A stretch of DNA of 64,000 bases from Bradyrhizobium iriomotense (GTDB taxonomy: Bacteria > Pseudomonadota > Alphaproteobacteria > Rhizobiales > Xanthobacteraceae), in the NCBI RefSeq assembly GCF_018130765.1, contig NZ_JAFCJZ010000009.1:124001-188000 (forward strand). Reading direction: 5' to 3'. The notes below the pieces were generated by a model that was given only the letters and a program-made list of their open reading frames with translations, searched no databases and was not told the origin of the DNA. This document shows positions 1-8,115 of this stretch, in pieces. The translations under genes were made by a program, and so were the position numbers. The stretch's first letter is position 1, and the number at the start of each line of letters is the position of its first letter.

Positions 1-294
1 CGCTCGCGCAAGCTGAAGCCCGAGGAGTACCAGGGCGGCACCACCGCCGTGTCCAACCTCGGCATGTACGGCATCAGCCACTTCACCGCGGTGATCAACC
101 CGCCGCATGCGACGATCCTCGCGGTCGGCACCAGCGAGGAGCGTCCCGTGGTGCGCGGCGGCAAGATCGAGATCGCGCACATGATGAGCGTAACCTTGTC
201 CTGCGATCACCGCGCCATCGACGGCGCGCTCGGCGCCGAGCTGATCGGTGCGTTCAAGCAGCTCATCGAAAACCCCGTCATGATGATGGTCTGA
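1..294 (+). CDS. pdhC: Pyruvate dehydrogenase E2 (dihydrolipoamide acetyltransferase), C-terminal fragment
   Basis: The reading frame is open from the first base and ends at TGA 292-294, so only the last 97 residues are present and the start lies outside the window. This is the end of the acyltransferase catalytic domain, which transfers acetyl groups from lipoyl-lysine to CoA. The DHRAIDGALGAE stretch carries the family active-site His and Asp-Gly (H-x3-D-G). The SNLGMYG and INPPHATILAVG strings are also typical of E2 proteins. The dihydrolipoyl dehydrogenase gene follows 260 bp downstream with one small gene between, as expected for a pdhA-pdhB-pdhC-lpd operon. The assignment to pyruvate rather than 2-oxoglutarate dehydrogenase rests on the NLGMYGI sequence and the neighbour, so it is likely but not proven. 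Confidence 0.93.
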   Translation, partial: RSRKLKPEEYQGGTTAVSNLGMYGISHFTAVINPPHATILAVGTSEERPVVRGGKIEIAHMMSVTLSCDHRAIDGALGAELIGAFKQLIENPVMMMV

Positions 295-302
295 GATGGC
301 GC

Positions 303-536
303 ATGACGACGCGCTGGCCCTGGATCTCGATGCTGGTTTCGCTGATCCTTACGCTCAGCCCGCTCGGCCGCGAGATCATTGAGTCAGCCTTCTTTGCCGG
401 CGAGGCGCTGTCGCGCAACATCTGGGCGCCGATCGCACTCACCATCTTCGCCATCATGGCGGCGGTCATTCTCATCGAATGGCTGATCAGAGCCTACATA
501 TTCAAACGCCGCGCCCGCGGCGCAACGACCGCTTGA
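303..536 (+). CDS. Small two-helix inner-membrane protein between pdhC and lpdA
   Basis: This 77-residue protein starts 8 bp after the E2 stop and ends 17 bp before the E3 start, so it is almost certainly co-transcribed with the pyruvate dehydrogenase genes. Two hydrophobic segments are visible, roughly residues 6-20 and 38-62. They are followed by a basic tail (FKRRARG) that would stay in the cytoplasm. No enzymatic motif is present and I do not recognise a named family. The position suggests a link with the dehydrogenase complex or simple operon co-inheritance; the sequence alone does not decide. An antisense open frame over this region is a shadow. Confidence 0.75.
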   Translation: MTTRWPWISMLVSLILTLSPLGREIIESAFFAGEALSRNIWAPIALTIFAIMAAVILIEWLIRAYIFKRRARGATTA

Positions 537-553
537 GTTGAATGGGAGCCGAC

Positions 554-1975
554 ATGGCCGATACATCCTTCGACATCATTATCATCGGCTCCGGTCCCGG
601 CGGCTATGTCACCGCGATCCGCGCCGCCCAGCTCGGCTTCAAGGTTGCGATCGTCGAGAAATCCTATCTCGGCGGCATCTGCCTGAACTGGGGTTGCATT
701 CCGACCAAGGCGCTGCTGCGCTCGGCCGAGATCTACCACTACATGCAGCACGCCAAGGATTACGGCCTGTCGGCGGAGAAGGTCTCGTTCGATCCGAAGG
801 CCGTGGTGCAGCGCTCGCGCGGTGTCTCGAAGCGGCTCAACGACGGCGTCGGCTTCCTGATGAAGAAGAACAAGGTCAGCGTGATCTGGGGCGCAGCCTC
901 GATTGACGCCCCCGGCAAGATCACCGTGAAGAAGTCCGACGTCGAGGGACCCAAGGGTACGCTGGGCGAGGGGACCTACCAGGCCAAGCACATCATCATC
1001 GCGACCGGCGCGCGCCCGCGCGTGCTGCCGGGTCTCGAGCCCGACAAGAAGCTGGTCTGGACCTATTTCGAGGCGATGGTGCCGGACCGGATTCCGAAGT
1101 CGCTGCTCGTCGTCGGCTCCGGCGCGATCGGCATCGAGTTCGCCTCGTTCTTCCACACCATGGGCTCGGACGTGACCGTGGTCGAGGTGCTGCCGCAGAT
1201 CCTCCCGGTCGAGGACGCCGAGATCGCGGGCCTTGCGCGCAAGCGCTTCGAGAAGATGGGCATGAAGATCATGTCCTCGACCAAGGTCACCAAGCTCGAC
1301 AAGAAGGCCGACAGCGTCGTCGCCACCATCGACGACGGCAAGGGCAAGCCTGTGACGACGGAGTTCGAGCGCGTGATCTCGGCGGTCGGCGTCGTCGGCA
1401 ACATCGAAAATCTCGGCCTGGAAAAGCTCGGGGTCAAGACCGACCGCGGCTGCATCGTCATCGACGGTTACGGCAAGACCAACGTGCCCGGCATCTACGC
1501 CATCGGCGACGTCTCCGGTCCCCCGATGCTGGCGCACAAGGCCGAGCATGAGGGTGTGATCTGCGTCGAGGCGATCAAGGGTCTGCATCCGCACGCCATG
1601 GACAAGAACATGATCCCGGGCTGCACCTACTGCCATCCGCAGGTCGCTTCCGTGGGCCTCACCGAAGCCAAGGCCAAGGAGAACGGCCGCGAGATCCGCG
1701 TCGGCCGCTTCCCCTTCGTCGGCAACGGCAAGGCGATCGCGCTCGGCGAGGACCAGGGCCTCGTCAAGGTGATCTTCGACAAGAAGACCGGCCAGCTCCT
1801 CGGCGCCCACATGGTCGGCGCGGAAGTGACCGAGCTGATCCAAGGTTACGTTGTCGCCATGAACCTGGAGACCACGGAAGAAGAGCTGATGCACACGGTC
1901 TTCCCGCATCCGACCCTGTCGGAGATGATGAAGGAAGCCGTGCTGGATGCGTATGGACGGGTGCTGAATATCTGA
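554..1975 (+). CDS. lpdA: Dihydrolipoyl dehydrogenase (E3)
   Basis: This 473-residue FAD flavoenzyme reoxidises dihydrolipoyl groups of 2-oxo acid dehydrogenase complexes and reduces NAD+. In order it shows the FAD-binding GSGPGGY near residue 12, the redox-active disulfide motif GGICLNWGCIPTKALL, the NAD-binding VVGSGAIGIEFAS, the second FAD motif YAIGDVSG, and the C-terminal HPTLSEM with the catalytic His. Length and motifs fit the family. An in-frame ATG lies at 542, but the ATG at 554 follows GGGAG at good spacing and starts directly before the FAD fold, so 554 was chosen. The gene sits downstream of pdhC and the small membrane gene, which points to a pyruvate dehydrogenase-dedicated E3. 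A palindromic repeat follows the stop. Confidence 0.97.
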   Translation: MADTSFDIIIIGSGPGGYVTAIRAAQLGFKVAIVEKSYLGGICLNWGCIPTKALLRSAEIYHYMQHAKDYGLSAEKVSFDPKAVVQRSRGVSKRLNDGVGFLMKKNKVSVIWGAASIDAPGKITVKKSDVEGPKGTLGEGTYQAKHIIIATGARPRVLPGLEPDKKLVWTYFEAMVPDRIPKSLLVVGSGAIGIEFASFFHTMGSDVTVVEVLPQILPVEDAEIAGLARKRFEKMGMKIMSSTKVTKLDKKADSVVATIDDGKGKPVTTEFERVISAVGVVGNIENLGLEKLGVKTDRGCIVIDGYGKTNVPGIYAIGDVSGPPMLAHKAEHEGVICVEAIKGLHPHAMDKNMIPGCTYCHPQVASVGLTEAKAKENGREIRVGRFPFVGNGKAIALGEDQGLVKVIFDKKTGQLLGAHMVGAEVTELIQGYVVAMNLETTEEELMHTVFPHPTLSEMMKEAVLDAYGRVLNI

Positions 1976-1987
1976 GGGCACACGTCA

Positions 1988-2059
1988 TTCCGGGGCGCCT
2001 CGAAGAGGCGAACCCGGAATCTCGAGATTCCGGGTTCGATGCTTCGCATCGCCCCGGAA
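1988..2059. repeat. Palindromic intergenic repeat element (nested hairpin)
   Basis: A perfect 28-bp palindrome occupies 2010-2037 (GAACCCGGAATCTC and its reverse complement, no loop). It is nested inside outer arms TTCCGGGGCG (1988-1997) and CGCCCCGGAA (2050-2059). The whole unit can fold as one long interrupted stem. It matches my recollection of a REP-like repeat scattered between genes in Bradyrhizobium genomes. Here it lies between lpdA and the threonine synthase-like gene, and could act as a terminator or mRNA stabiliser for the upstream operon. Confidence 0.85.
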
Positions 2060-2104
2060 AGACGGACGATAGAGATCACTGGCATAAGCAAGAAGAAAGA
2101 AGCC

Positions 2105-3346
2105 ATGCACGACAACGACAACCTCACCATCGAACGCCCGACCTTCGTCACCCATCTCGAATGCGCGATGGAGGGCGACCATTACGCGGCCGATCAGGTC
2201 CACAACCTCTCCAAGGCCGGCAAGCCGCTCTTGGTGCGTTACGACCTCGCCGGTGTGAAGAAGGCGCTGACCAAGGACGCGCTCAGCAATCGCCCCGGCG
2301 ACATGTGGCGCTACCGCGAGCTGCTGCCGGTGCGCAAATGCAAGGACATCGTCTCGCTCGGCGAAGCCACGACGCCGCTGATCCGGCTGCCCAAGCTCGG
2401 CAAGAAGCTCGGCGGCGGCGAGATCATCGTGAAGGACGAGGGGCGCCTGCCGACCGGCTCGTTCAAGGCGCGCGGCCTGGTGATGGCGGTGTCGATGGGC
2501 AAGGCGCTCGGCATCAAGCACATGGCGATGCCGACCAACGGCAATGCCGGCGCGGCGCTGGCGGCCTATGCGACGAGCTGCGGCATCAAGACCACGATCT
2601 TCTGCCCGGCCGATACGCCGGAAGTGAACGTCAGCGAGATCGAGCTGCAGGGCGCGACCGTCTACCGCGTCAACGGCTATATCGACGATTGCGGCAAGAT
2701 CGTCGGCGAGGGCAAGGCGAAAGTCGGCTGGTTCGACACCTCGACGCTGAAGGAGCCGTATCGCATCGAGGGCAAGAAGACGATGGGCCTTGAGCTCGCC
2801 GAGCAGCTTGGCTGGGACGTGCCCGACGTGATCTTCTACCCGACCGGCGGCGGCACCGGCCTGATCGGCATGTGGAAGGCGTTCGACGAGCTCGAGAAGA
2901 TCGGGTTCATCGGCTCAAAGCGCCCGCGCATGGTCGCGGTGCAGGCCTCGGGCTGCGCGCCGATGGTGCGTGCCTACGAGGCCGGCACCGAGCACGCAAC
3001 GCGTTGGGAGGACGCCCACACCATTGCGTCGGGCATCCGCGTGCCGCAGGCGATCGGCGATTTTCTCATTCTGCGCGCGGTGCGCGAGAGCAAGGGCTTT
3101 GCGATCGCGGTCGATGACGACAAGATCTCGGCGGCCCTGAACGAGGTCGCGCGCGAGGAGGGGCTGCTGCTGTGCCCGGAGGGCGCTGCGACCTACGCCG
3201 CCTACAAGGAGAGCCTTGCCGACGGCCGCGTCTCGAAGGGTGACCGCGTGATGCTGTTCAATTGCGCCACCGGCCTGAAATATCCGCTGCCGCCGGTCAC
3301 CCGCACGCTCGATCGCCACAAGCCGATCGACTACTCGCAGTTCTAA
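2105..3346 (+). CDS. Threonine synthase-like PLP-dependent enzyme
   Basis: This 413-residue fold-type II pyridoxal-phosphate enzyme shows the Schiff-base lysine in PTGSFKARG (K121) and the phosphate-binding glycine loop PTGGGTGLIG. Other family strings are PTNGNAGAALAAYA and FNCATGLKYPLP. Threonine synthase converts O-phosphohomoserine to threonine, and this sequence resembles the archaeal/plant-like branch. The N-terminal segment with CAMEGDHYAADQ looks like a worn form of the zinc-ribbon-like start seen in that branch. ATG 2105 was chosen because the upstream extension runs through the palindromic repeat, and AAGAAAG precedes this ATG. A strong hairpin follows the stop. A paralogue may supply the main threonine synthase activity, so the exact substrate is uncertain. 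Confidence 0.82.
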   Translation: MHDNDNLTIERPTFVTHLECAMEGDHYAADQVHNLSKAGKPLLVRYDLAGVKKALTKDALSNRPGDMWRYRELLPVRKCKDIVSLGEATTPLIRLPKLGKKLGGGEIIVKDEGRLPTGSFKARGLVMAVSMGKALGIKHMAMPTNGNAGAALAAYATSCGIKTTIFCPADTPEVNVSEIELQGATVYRVNGYIDDCGKIVGEGKAKVGWFDTSTLKEPYRIEGKKTMGLELAEQLGWDVPDVIFYPTGGGTGLIGMWKAFDELEKIGFIGSKRPRMVAVQASGCAPMVRAYEAGTEHATRWEDAHTIASGIRVPQAIGDFLILRAVRESKGFAIAVDDDKISAALNEVAREEGLLLCPEGAATYAAYKESLADGRVSKGDRVMLFNCATGLKYPLPPVTRTLDRHKPIDYSQF

Positions 3347-3360
3347 GCAAGACCAGACAG

Positions 3361-3385
3361 CCGGAGCGCGACTATCGCGCTCCGG
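3361..3385 (+). terminator. Hairpin terminator after the threonine synthase-like gene
   Basis: Perfect 11-bp arms CCGGAGCGCGA (3361-3371) and TCGCGCTCCGG (3375-3385) with a 3-nt loop begin 15 bp after the stop codon. A T-containing but not pure-T stretch follows. The shape fits an intrinsic terminator. Confidence 0.7.
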
Positions 3386-3472
3386 CGCGTCATTTCGTCT
3401 CTTCACGACCGATCCCTCTTCCCGTACGCGGGAGGGCATAAAAATAACAACGACATCGCTGGGGAGAACACA

Positions 3473-4444
3473 ATGAAGAAGGCCGTCTGGGCCGGACTGA
3501 TCGGTCTTCTCGCTCTTGCAGGCGCCGCGCGCGCCGACGACTATCCCTCGCGCCCCATCACCATCGTCGTTCCCTTCGCAGCCGGCGGTCCCTCGGACGC
3601 GATGGCGCGCGTGCTCGCCGAGCGGATGCGGACCTCACTCGGCCAGCCCCTGGTGATCGAGAACGTCACCGGCGCAGGCGGCTCGATCGGCGTCGGCCGC
3701 GCCGTGCAATCGCCGCCCGATGGCTACACCATCTCCTTCGGTCATCTCGGCACTCACGTCGCCAACGGCGCCGTCTACAAGCTCAGCTACGATCTCGTCG
3801 CCGATCTCGAACCCGTGGTGCTGCTGCCGAGCAACCCGATGATCGTGGTCAGCAAGAACGCGGTACCCGCGGCCTCGCTGAAAGAGCTGATCGAATGGCT
3901 GAAGTCGCGGCCGTCGCCGCCGACCGCCGGCACCGCCGGTGCAGGCTCCGGCAGCCACATCGCGGGCGTCTATTTCGAGAGCGTGTCCGGCATCAAGCTG
4001 CAATACGTCCCGTATCGCGGCACTGCGCCTGCGCTGAACGATCTGATCGCCGGCCAGATCGATATCATCGTCGACCAGACCTCCAACTCCATCAACCAGG
4101 TCCGCGCCGGCACCATCCGCGCCTACGCCATCACCGACAACAAGCGCCTCGCGTCCGCGCCCGATATTCCGACCGCGGAGGAGGCGGGCCTGAAAGGCTT
4201 CAACATGACGCTGTGGTCGGGAATGTGGGTGCCGAAGGGCACGCCGAAGGCGATTGTGACGAAGCTCAATGCCGCGGCTGTGGAGGCACTGAACGATCCC
4301 GCCGTGAAGAAGCAGCTCGAAAGCCAGGGCCTGGAGATGACGCCGCAGGACCAGCTCACCCCGGAGGCGCTCGGTGCGCAGCAAAAGGCCGAGATCGCAA
4401 AGTGGTGGCCGATCATCAAGGCGGCCAACATCAAGGTGGAGTGA
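3473..4444 (+). CDS. Tripartite tricarboxylate transporter substrate-binding protein (Bug/TctC family)
   Basis: This 323-residue periplasmic solute-binding protein has a Sec signal peptide at about residues 1-21 (MKKAVWAGL ... ARA). The mature part starts with YPSRPITIVVPFAAGGPSD, the ligand-binding loop signature of Bug proteins. The family delivers carboxylates and other small ligands to a TctA/TctB membrane pair. No tctA or tctB is nearby, so this is one of the many orphan Bug proteins typical of Bradyrhizobium and related bacteria; it may act with a distant permease or as a sensor input. The GGGGAG box lies 6-7 bp before the ATG. The reverse-strand regulator genes begin just downstream, convergent with this gene. 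Confidence 0.93.
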   Translation: MKKAVWAGLIGLLALAGAARADDYPSRPITIVVPFAAGGPSDAMARVLAERMRTSLGQPLVIENVTGAGGSIGVGRAVQSPPDGYTISFGHLGTHVANGAVYKLSYDLVADLEPVVLLPSNPMIVVSKNAVPAASLKELIEWLKSRPSPPTAGTAGAGSGSHIAGVYFESVSGIKLQYVPYRGTAPALNDLIAGQIDIIVDQTSNSINQVRAGTIRAYAITDNKRLASAPDIPTAEEAGLKGFNMTLWSGMWVPKGTPKAIVTKLNAAAVEALNDPAVKKQLESQGLEMTPQDQLTPEALGAQQKAEIAKWWPIIKAANIKVE

Positions 4445-4510
4445 GTGCTTCGCTTTGGCCGCAGCGCGCAGGGCTTGCCCTGAGGACCGGCGGGACGCGG
4501 CGCCGCCGCA

Positions 4511-4897
4511 TCACATCGTGGCGCCACCGGCGTCCGAAAGTGCCGTCTCCAGGCACTCGATCAGGGCTCGTGTTGAAAACGGCTTGGCGAGAAAGCCGAT
4601 CGCGCCGGCCTTCAGCGCGCGGTCGCGCACGGCCTCGTCCGGAAAAGCCGTCATGAAGATGAAGGGCGTAATGCGCCCGAGGCCGCGCAGATGCGCCAAC
4701 AGCTCGATGCCGCTCATGGCCGACATCTGCACATCCGCGATCACGCAGGAGGTCGTCTCCAGTTCGGCGGATTGGAGAAATTCGTGAGCCGAGCCAAAGG
4801 TGTAGACCGTGTATCCGCGCGACGTCAGGAGGTTGTTCGTCGCAAGGCGAACCGAGGCATCATCATCAATGACGGAAATGATCGAAGGCACTGACAA
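4511..4897 (-). CDS. Single-domain response regulator (receiver only)
   Basis: This 128-residue CheY-like receiver has no output domain. It shows the acidic pocket (VIDDDAS), the phospho-acceptor Asp in VIADVQMSAMSG, the conserved Thr/Ser step (FMTAF) and the Lys in FLAKPFS. The start is a TTG at 4897 with AGGAG eight bases upstream; no ATG is available in frame. It lies 87 bp downstream of the FixJ-type regulator in the same orientation and probably belongs to the kinase operon. A free receiver like this could be a phosphate sink, or could compete with or branch from the main regulator. It resembles the receiver of FixJ/NodW-type proteins more than chemotaxis CheY. Confidence 0.9.
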   Translation of the reverse strand: MSVPSIISVIDDDASVRLATNNLLTSRGYTVYTFGSAHEFLQSAELETTSCVIADVQMSAMSGIELLAHLRGLGRITPFIFMTAFPDEAVRDRALKAGAIGFLAKPFSTRALIECLETALSDAGGATM

Positions 4898-4984
4898 GAT
4901 GATCGCTCCTGAACGGGGAGCCGCCGGCCGCGGTTCAGCCGCTTCAGGGAAGGTGGGCCACCGGAGCGAGCTTGGAAAGCATAC

Positions 4985-5650
4985 TTAGGTTTGCAGGTGA
5001 CCCCTGTTGCGCGGGATTCCGAGCGCGTCCGTCATCCTGACAAGATCGGCCAACGACTTCGCCCCCATCTTCCGCATGATCTGCCCGCGATAGATCTTCA
5101 CGGTGATCTCGGCCAATCCAAGCTCGGCGGCGACCTGCTTGTTCATCAGCCCGGATGCAACCAGGGCGAGGACGTCGCGCTCGCGTGCCGTCAGCCCCTC
5201 GAAACGGGATCGCACACCCGAGATCGACTTCTCGGCATCGCGCCGCTTGCGATCTCGTTCGATCGCCGCCTGCACCGCATCCAGCATGTCCTGGTCGCGC
5301 ACCGGCTTGGTCAGGAAATCGACGGCACCGCTTTTCATGGCTCTGACGGTCATGGGGATATCGCCATGGCCGGTGATGAAGATGATGGGCGTGTGAATAT
5401 TGGCCTTGGCGAGGTCGGCCTGGAGGTCGAGGCCGCTCGAGCCCGGCAGGCGGATGTCGAGCACGAGGCAACTGGGGACCGCAGGCGGCTTGGCTTCCAT
5501 GATCTCAGCCGCCGAACTGAAGGCTTGGACCTTGAGACCGACCGATTGAAAGAGATTGGTGAGCGCACGGCGCATCGAGGGATCATCATCGACGATCAGG
5601 ACGATCGGTTCGCCGGCGCTCGCCTCGGTCTGCTTGGCATGGTCAGTCAC
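4985..5650 (-). CDS. FixJ/NodW-type two-component response regulator
   Basis: This 221-residue regulator has an N-terminal receiver (about residues 15-130) with VDDDPSM, phospho-acceptor Asp in LVLDIRLPGSSG, FITGHGD and the Lys in FLTKPV. The C-terminal LuxR-type helix-turn-helix (about 148-210) has LTARERDVLALVASG and a recognition region around GLAEITVKIYRG. The family activates promoters when phosphorylated by a PAS-type kinase. The GTG start overlaps the TGA of the kinase gene (GTGA), indicating translational coupling and a cognate pair. The arrangement resembles NodV/NodW and NwsA/NwsB of soybean symbionts, but the signal cannot be read from the sequence. Confidence 0.94.
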   Translation of the reverse strand: MTDHAKQTEASAGEPIVLIVDDDPSMRRALTNLFQSVGLKVQAFSSAAEIMEAKPPAVPSCLVLDIRLPGSSGLDLQADLAKANIHTPIIFITGHGDIPMTVRAMKSGAVDFLTKPVRDQDMLDAVQAAIERDRKRRDAEKSISGVRSRFEGLTARERDVLALVASGLMNKQVAAELGLAEITVKIYRGQIMRKMGAKSLADLVRMTDALGIPRNRGHLQT

Positions 5651-8115
5651 GACGTGTCCTTGTGTGGCAAGGGCAGGGCGATCTGGAATGTTGCACCGCG
5701 CCCCTCGTTTTGAAAGGCCGAAAGCCGGCCCGCGTGGGCCTCGATGATCGACCGGCAGATCGACAGTCCCATTCCCAGGCCGCTCGATTTCGTCGTGAAG
5801 AAGGGAGTGAATATGCGCTCCTTGACGTCCTTGCCGAGGCCGACGCCGCGGTCCGTCACGGTGAGGAGCAGGCGGTCGTCGTCGTCCGCCCGGTACGAGC
5901 GGATCGCCAGTTCGCGCGGGCGGTCGACATTGCCCAGCATGGCTTCGATGCCGTTCATCACCAGGTTGATCAGCACTTGCTGGAGCTGGATCCGGTCACC
6001 GCAGATCCGGGGCAGGTCGGATGCCAACTCCATTCGCACCGACACCGCATGGGTCGCGAGTTCGCGCCGAACGAGCGCCACTGCCTCCCTGACGACCTGG
6101 TTGATGTCGAGCGGGACGACTTCGATCTCGGTCTTCTTCGCAAGCGCCCTGATCCGGCGGATCACCTCGCTCGCCCGATTGGCGTCCTCGACAATCCATT
6201 CAGCGGAACGGCGCGCGGCCTTCAGATCCGCCGGTTCGCGGTCGAGCCAGGCGATGCAGGCGTCCGCATTGGAGATCACCGCGGCCAGAGGCTGGGTGAT
6301 TTCGTGGGCGATCGACGTGGTCAGCTCGCCGAGCGTCGTGACGCGCGTGACATGGGCGAGCTCGCCTTGCGCCTTGCGCAGCGCCTCTTCCGCTTGCTCG
6401 ACGCGGATCGCCGCCGTGATGTCGCTGCTGACGCCGCGATAGCCGAGAAAATTGCCTTGCGCATCATGAAGGGGCTTGCCGCTGGTGCGCACGTAGATTG
6501 GAGATCCGTTGCGATCCCTGCTGCGGTAGATCAGATCGCGGAACGGGACATGGGCATCGAGCGCCGCGCGGTGCTGCTCCCATTTCTCCGGCTCGAACTC
6601 GGCATCGGGTGGGATGTCCCAACGGGTCAGGCCGATCAAGCCCGTCGGCGGAGCGCTGGACGTATCGGAATGTTCCGATATCCGCGTGATGCGGTGGTCC
6701 GGCCCGGTCTCCCAGAACCAATCCGATGCGGTTTCGGCATAGTCGCGGAATCGCTGCTCGGATGCCTTGAGCTCGTCGAACGCCTTATGCAGCGCATCCT
6801 TTGCCGCCAGCTGCTCGGTGACGTCTACGTGCGTGCCGATGATTTCTATCACCTCGCCATCGTGGCCGATCACGGGATGTCCCTCGCTATGGACGCGCCT
6901 GATCGAACCGTCGGGGCGCACGATCCGGAAGTCGATTTGGAAGGGCTGCTTCTGCCTGATAGCTTCGCGTTCCATCTCGACAATCCGCTGAAAGTCCTCC
7001 GGCAGGATACGTTGCTGAAATGCTCGGGCGGGGACATCGATCTGGTCCGGCTCAAACCCGAACAGACGGTAGAGTTCAGCCGATCGGTAGGCGAACTCCT
7101 GGCGATGAATGTCCCAGGCCCAGCTGCTCGTATGGCTGAGGCGTTGGGCTTCGCTCAAATAGGCTTCGCTGCGACGCAGCCTCTCTTCCGCTTCCTTTGC
7201 AATCGTGACATCGGTCACCGCCCCGACGAATTCGATGCGCCCGGACGGATGTCGAACCGCGCGTGCCACGGAATGGAGATATTTGACCGATCCATCGGGC
7301 ATCAGCAGGCGGTATTCGTGGTCGAAATCCTCCGCCAGGCGGTAGGCCCGATCAAGGGTGCTGCGGACCGTATCGCGGTCTTCCGGATGGATGCGCTGAA
7401 AGACGAATCTCAGGGTCGGCTTCGCCGCCGGGTCGCATTGGAAGATGCGGAAGGTCTCCCTCGACCAGACCGCTTCGCCGGTCGCGAGGTTCAAGCCGAA
7501 GCTGCCGGTGTGGCTCAATTCCTGAGCCTGGGCGAGATAGGCCTCGCTCTGCCGCAGCGCATCCTCCGTCTCCTTGCGCTGGGTAATGTTCTCGCAGGCG
7601 ACCAGCAGGATCGGCGTGCCGTCGCCGCGCAGCATCGCCTTGGCGTTTTCACGGACCCAGAGCACCGACCCGTCCTTCCGGAACTTGCGAATCTCCCAGG
7701 TGTGCGACTGGTCCAAGGTCGTAAGGCACAAGGCGACGCATTGACGAACGAAGTCGTGGTCCTCCTCGAAGAAGACGTTCAGCACGGATTGGCCGATCAG
7801 CTCGTCCGTCGTGTAGCCCAGTTGTGCGGCGCCGAACGTATTGACGTTGAGCACCGTTCCGGCCGGATCGACCATGAAGTACATGACCGGATTGTGCTCG
7901 AACACCTCGCGCCATTGCTTCATGGCGTCACGCAGATCGGTGTTCTGCCGCGCAGCGTCTGCGACCGCACGCCCGTCCTTCTCGCCGTTGCCGAATGATC
8001 GAAGCGCCGCAAGGCCGCCGAGCAGGAATTGTGCGGCCGAACTCCCGATTTTCGTGATCTGGCCAGGCATCATCGCAAGCGTCCCGGCTCGCCAGCGTCG
8101 AGGCGAGTAGAGCAC
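5647..8115 (-). CDS. Multi-PAS sensor histidine kinase
   Basis: This protein of up to 822 residues has no clear membrane-spanning segment and is probably a cytoplasmic sensor. Four PAS/PAC units follow one another between about residues 65 and 575, each ending in the typical (E/V)xxxITxR-like linker. The dimerisation domain has the phospho-acceptor His in SIAHEITQPLAAV (about H604), then an ATPase domain with LINLVMNGIEAM, TDRGVGLG and FFTTKSSGLGMGL. The H-box HEITQPLAA is typical of FixL/NodV-like kinases. The longest start is GTG 8115; an ATG pair at 8073 follows a GGGA sequence and may be the true start. The 3' end overlaps the regulator gene. One or more PAS domains may bind a cofactor or small ligand, but no diagnostic haem residue was identified. 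Confidence 0.93.
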   Translation of the reverse strand: MLYSPRRWRAGTLAMMPGQITKIGSSAAQFLLGGLAALRSFGNGEKDGRAVADAARQNTDLRDAMKQWREVFEHNPVMYFMVDPAGTVLNVNTFGAAQLGYTTDELIGQSVLNVFFEEDHDFVRQCVALCLTTLDQSHTWEIRKFRKDGSVLWVRENAKAMLRGDGTPILLVACENITQRKETEDALRQSEAYLAQAQELSHTGSFGLNLATGEAVWSRETFRIFQCDPAAKPTLRFVFQRIHPEDRDTVRSTLDRAYRLAEDFDHEYRLLMPDGSVKYLHSVARAVRHPSGRIEFVGAVTDVTIAKEAEERLRRSEAYLSEAQRLSHTSSWAWDIHRQEFAYRSAELYRLFGFEPDQIDVPARAFQQRILPEDFQRIVEMEREAIRQKQPFQIDFRIVRPDGSIRRVHSEGHPVIGHDGEVIEIIGTHVDVTEQLAAKDALHKAFDELKASEQRFRDYAETASDWFWETGPDHRITRISEHSDTSSAPPTGLIGLTRWDIPPDAEFEPEKWEQHRAALDAHVPFRDLIYRSRDRNGSPIYVRTSGKPLHDAQGNFLGYRGVSSDITAAIRVEQAEEALRKAQGELAHVTRVTTLGELTTSIAHEITQPLAAVISNADACIAWLDREPADLKAARRSAEWIVEDANRASEVIRRIRALAKKTEIEVVPLDINQVVREAVALVRRELATHAVSVRMELASDLPRICGDRIQLQQVLINLVMNGIEAMLGNVDRPRELAIRSYRADDDDRLLLTVTDRGVGLGKDVKERIFTPFFTTKSSGLGMGLSICRSIIEAHAGRLSAFQNEGRGATFQIALPLPHKDTS

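Noticed and set aside
494..1981. A 495-residue reverse-strand open frame covering all of lpdA
   Set aside because: It is the antisense shadow of a high-GC gene: Arg/His/Asp/Leu-rich, no motif, and the forward frame is a clear enzyme.
5662..7998. A 778-residue forward open frame opposite the multi-PAS kinase
   Set aside because: The composition is shadow-like (Asp/Arg/Ala/Val/His repeats without domains), and the reverse frame carries intact kinase motifs.
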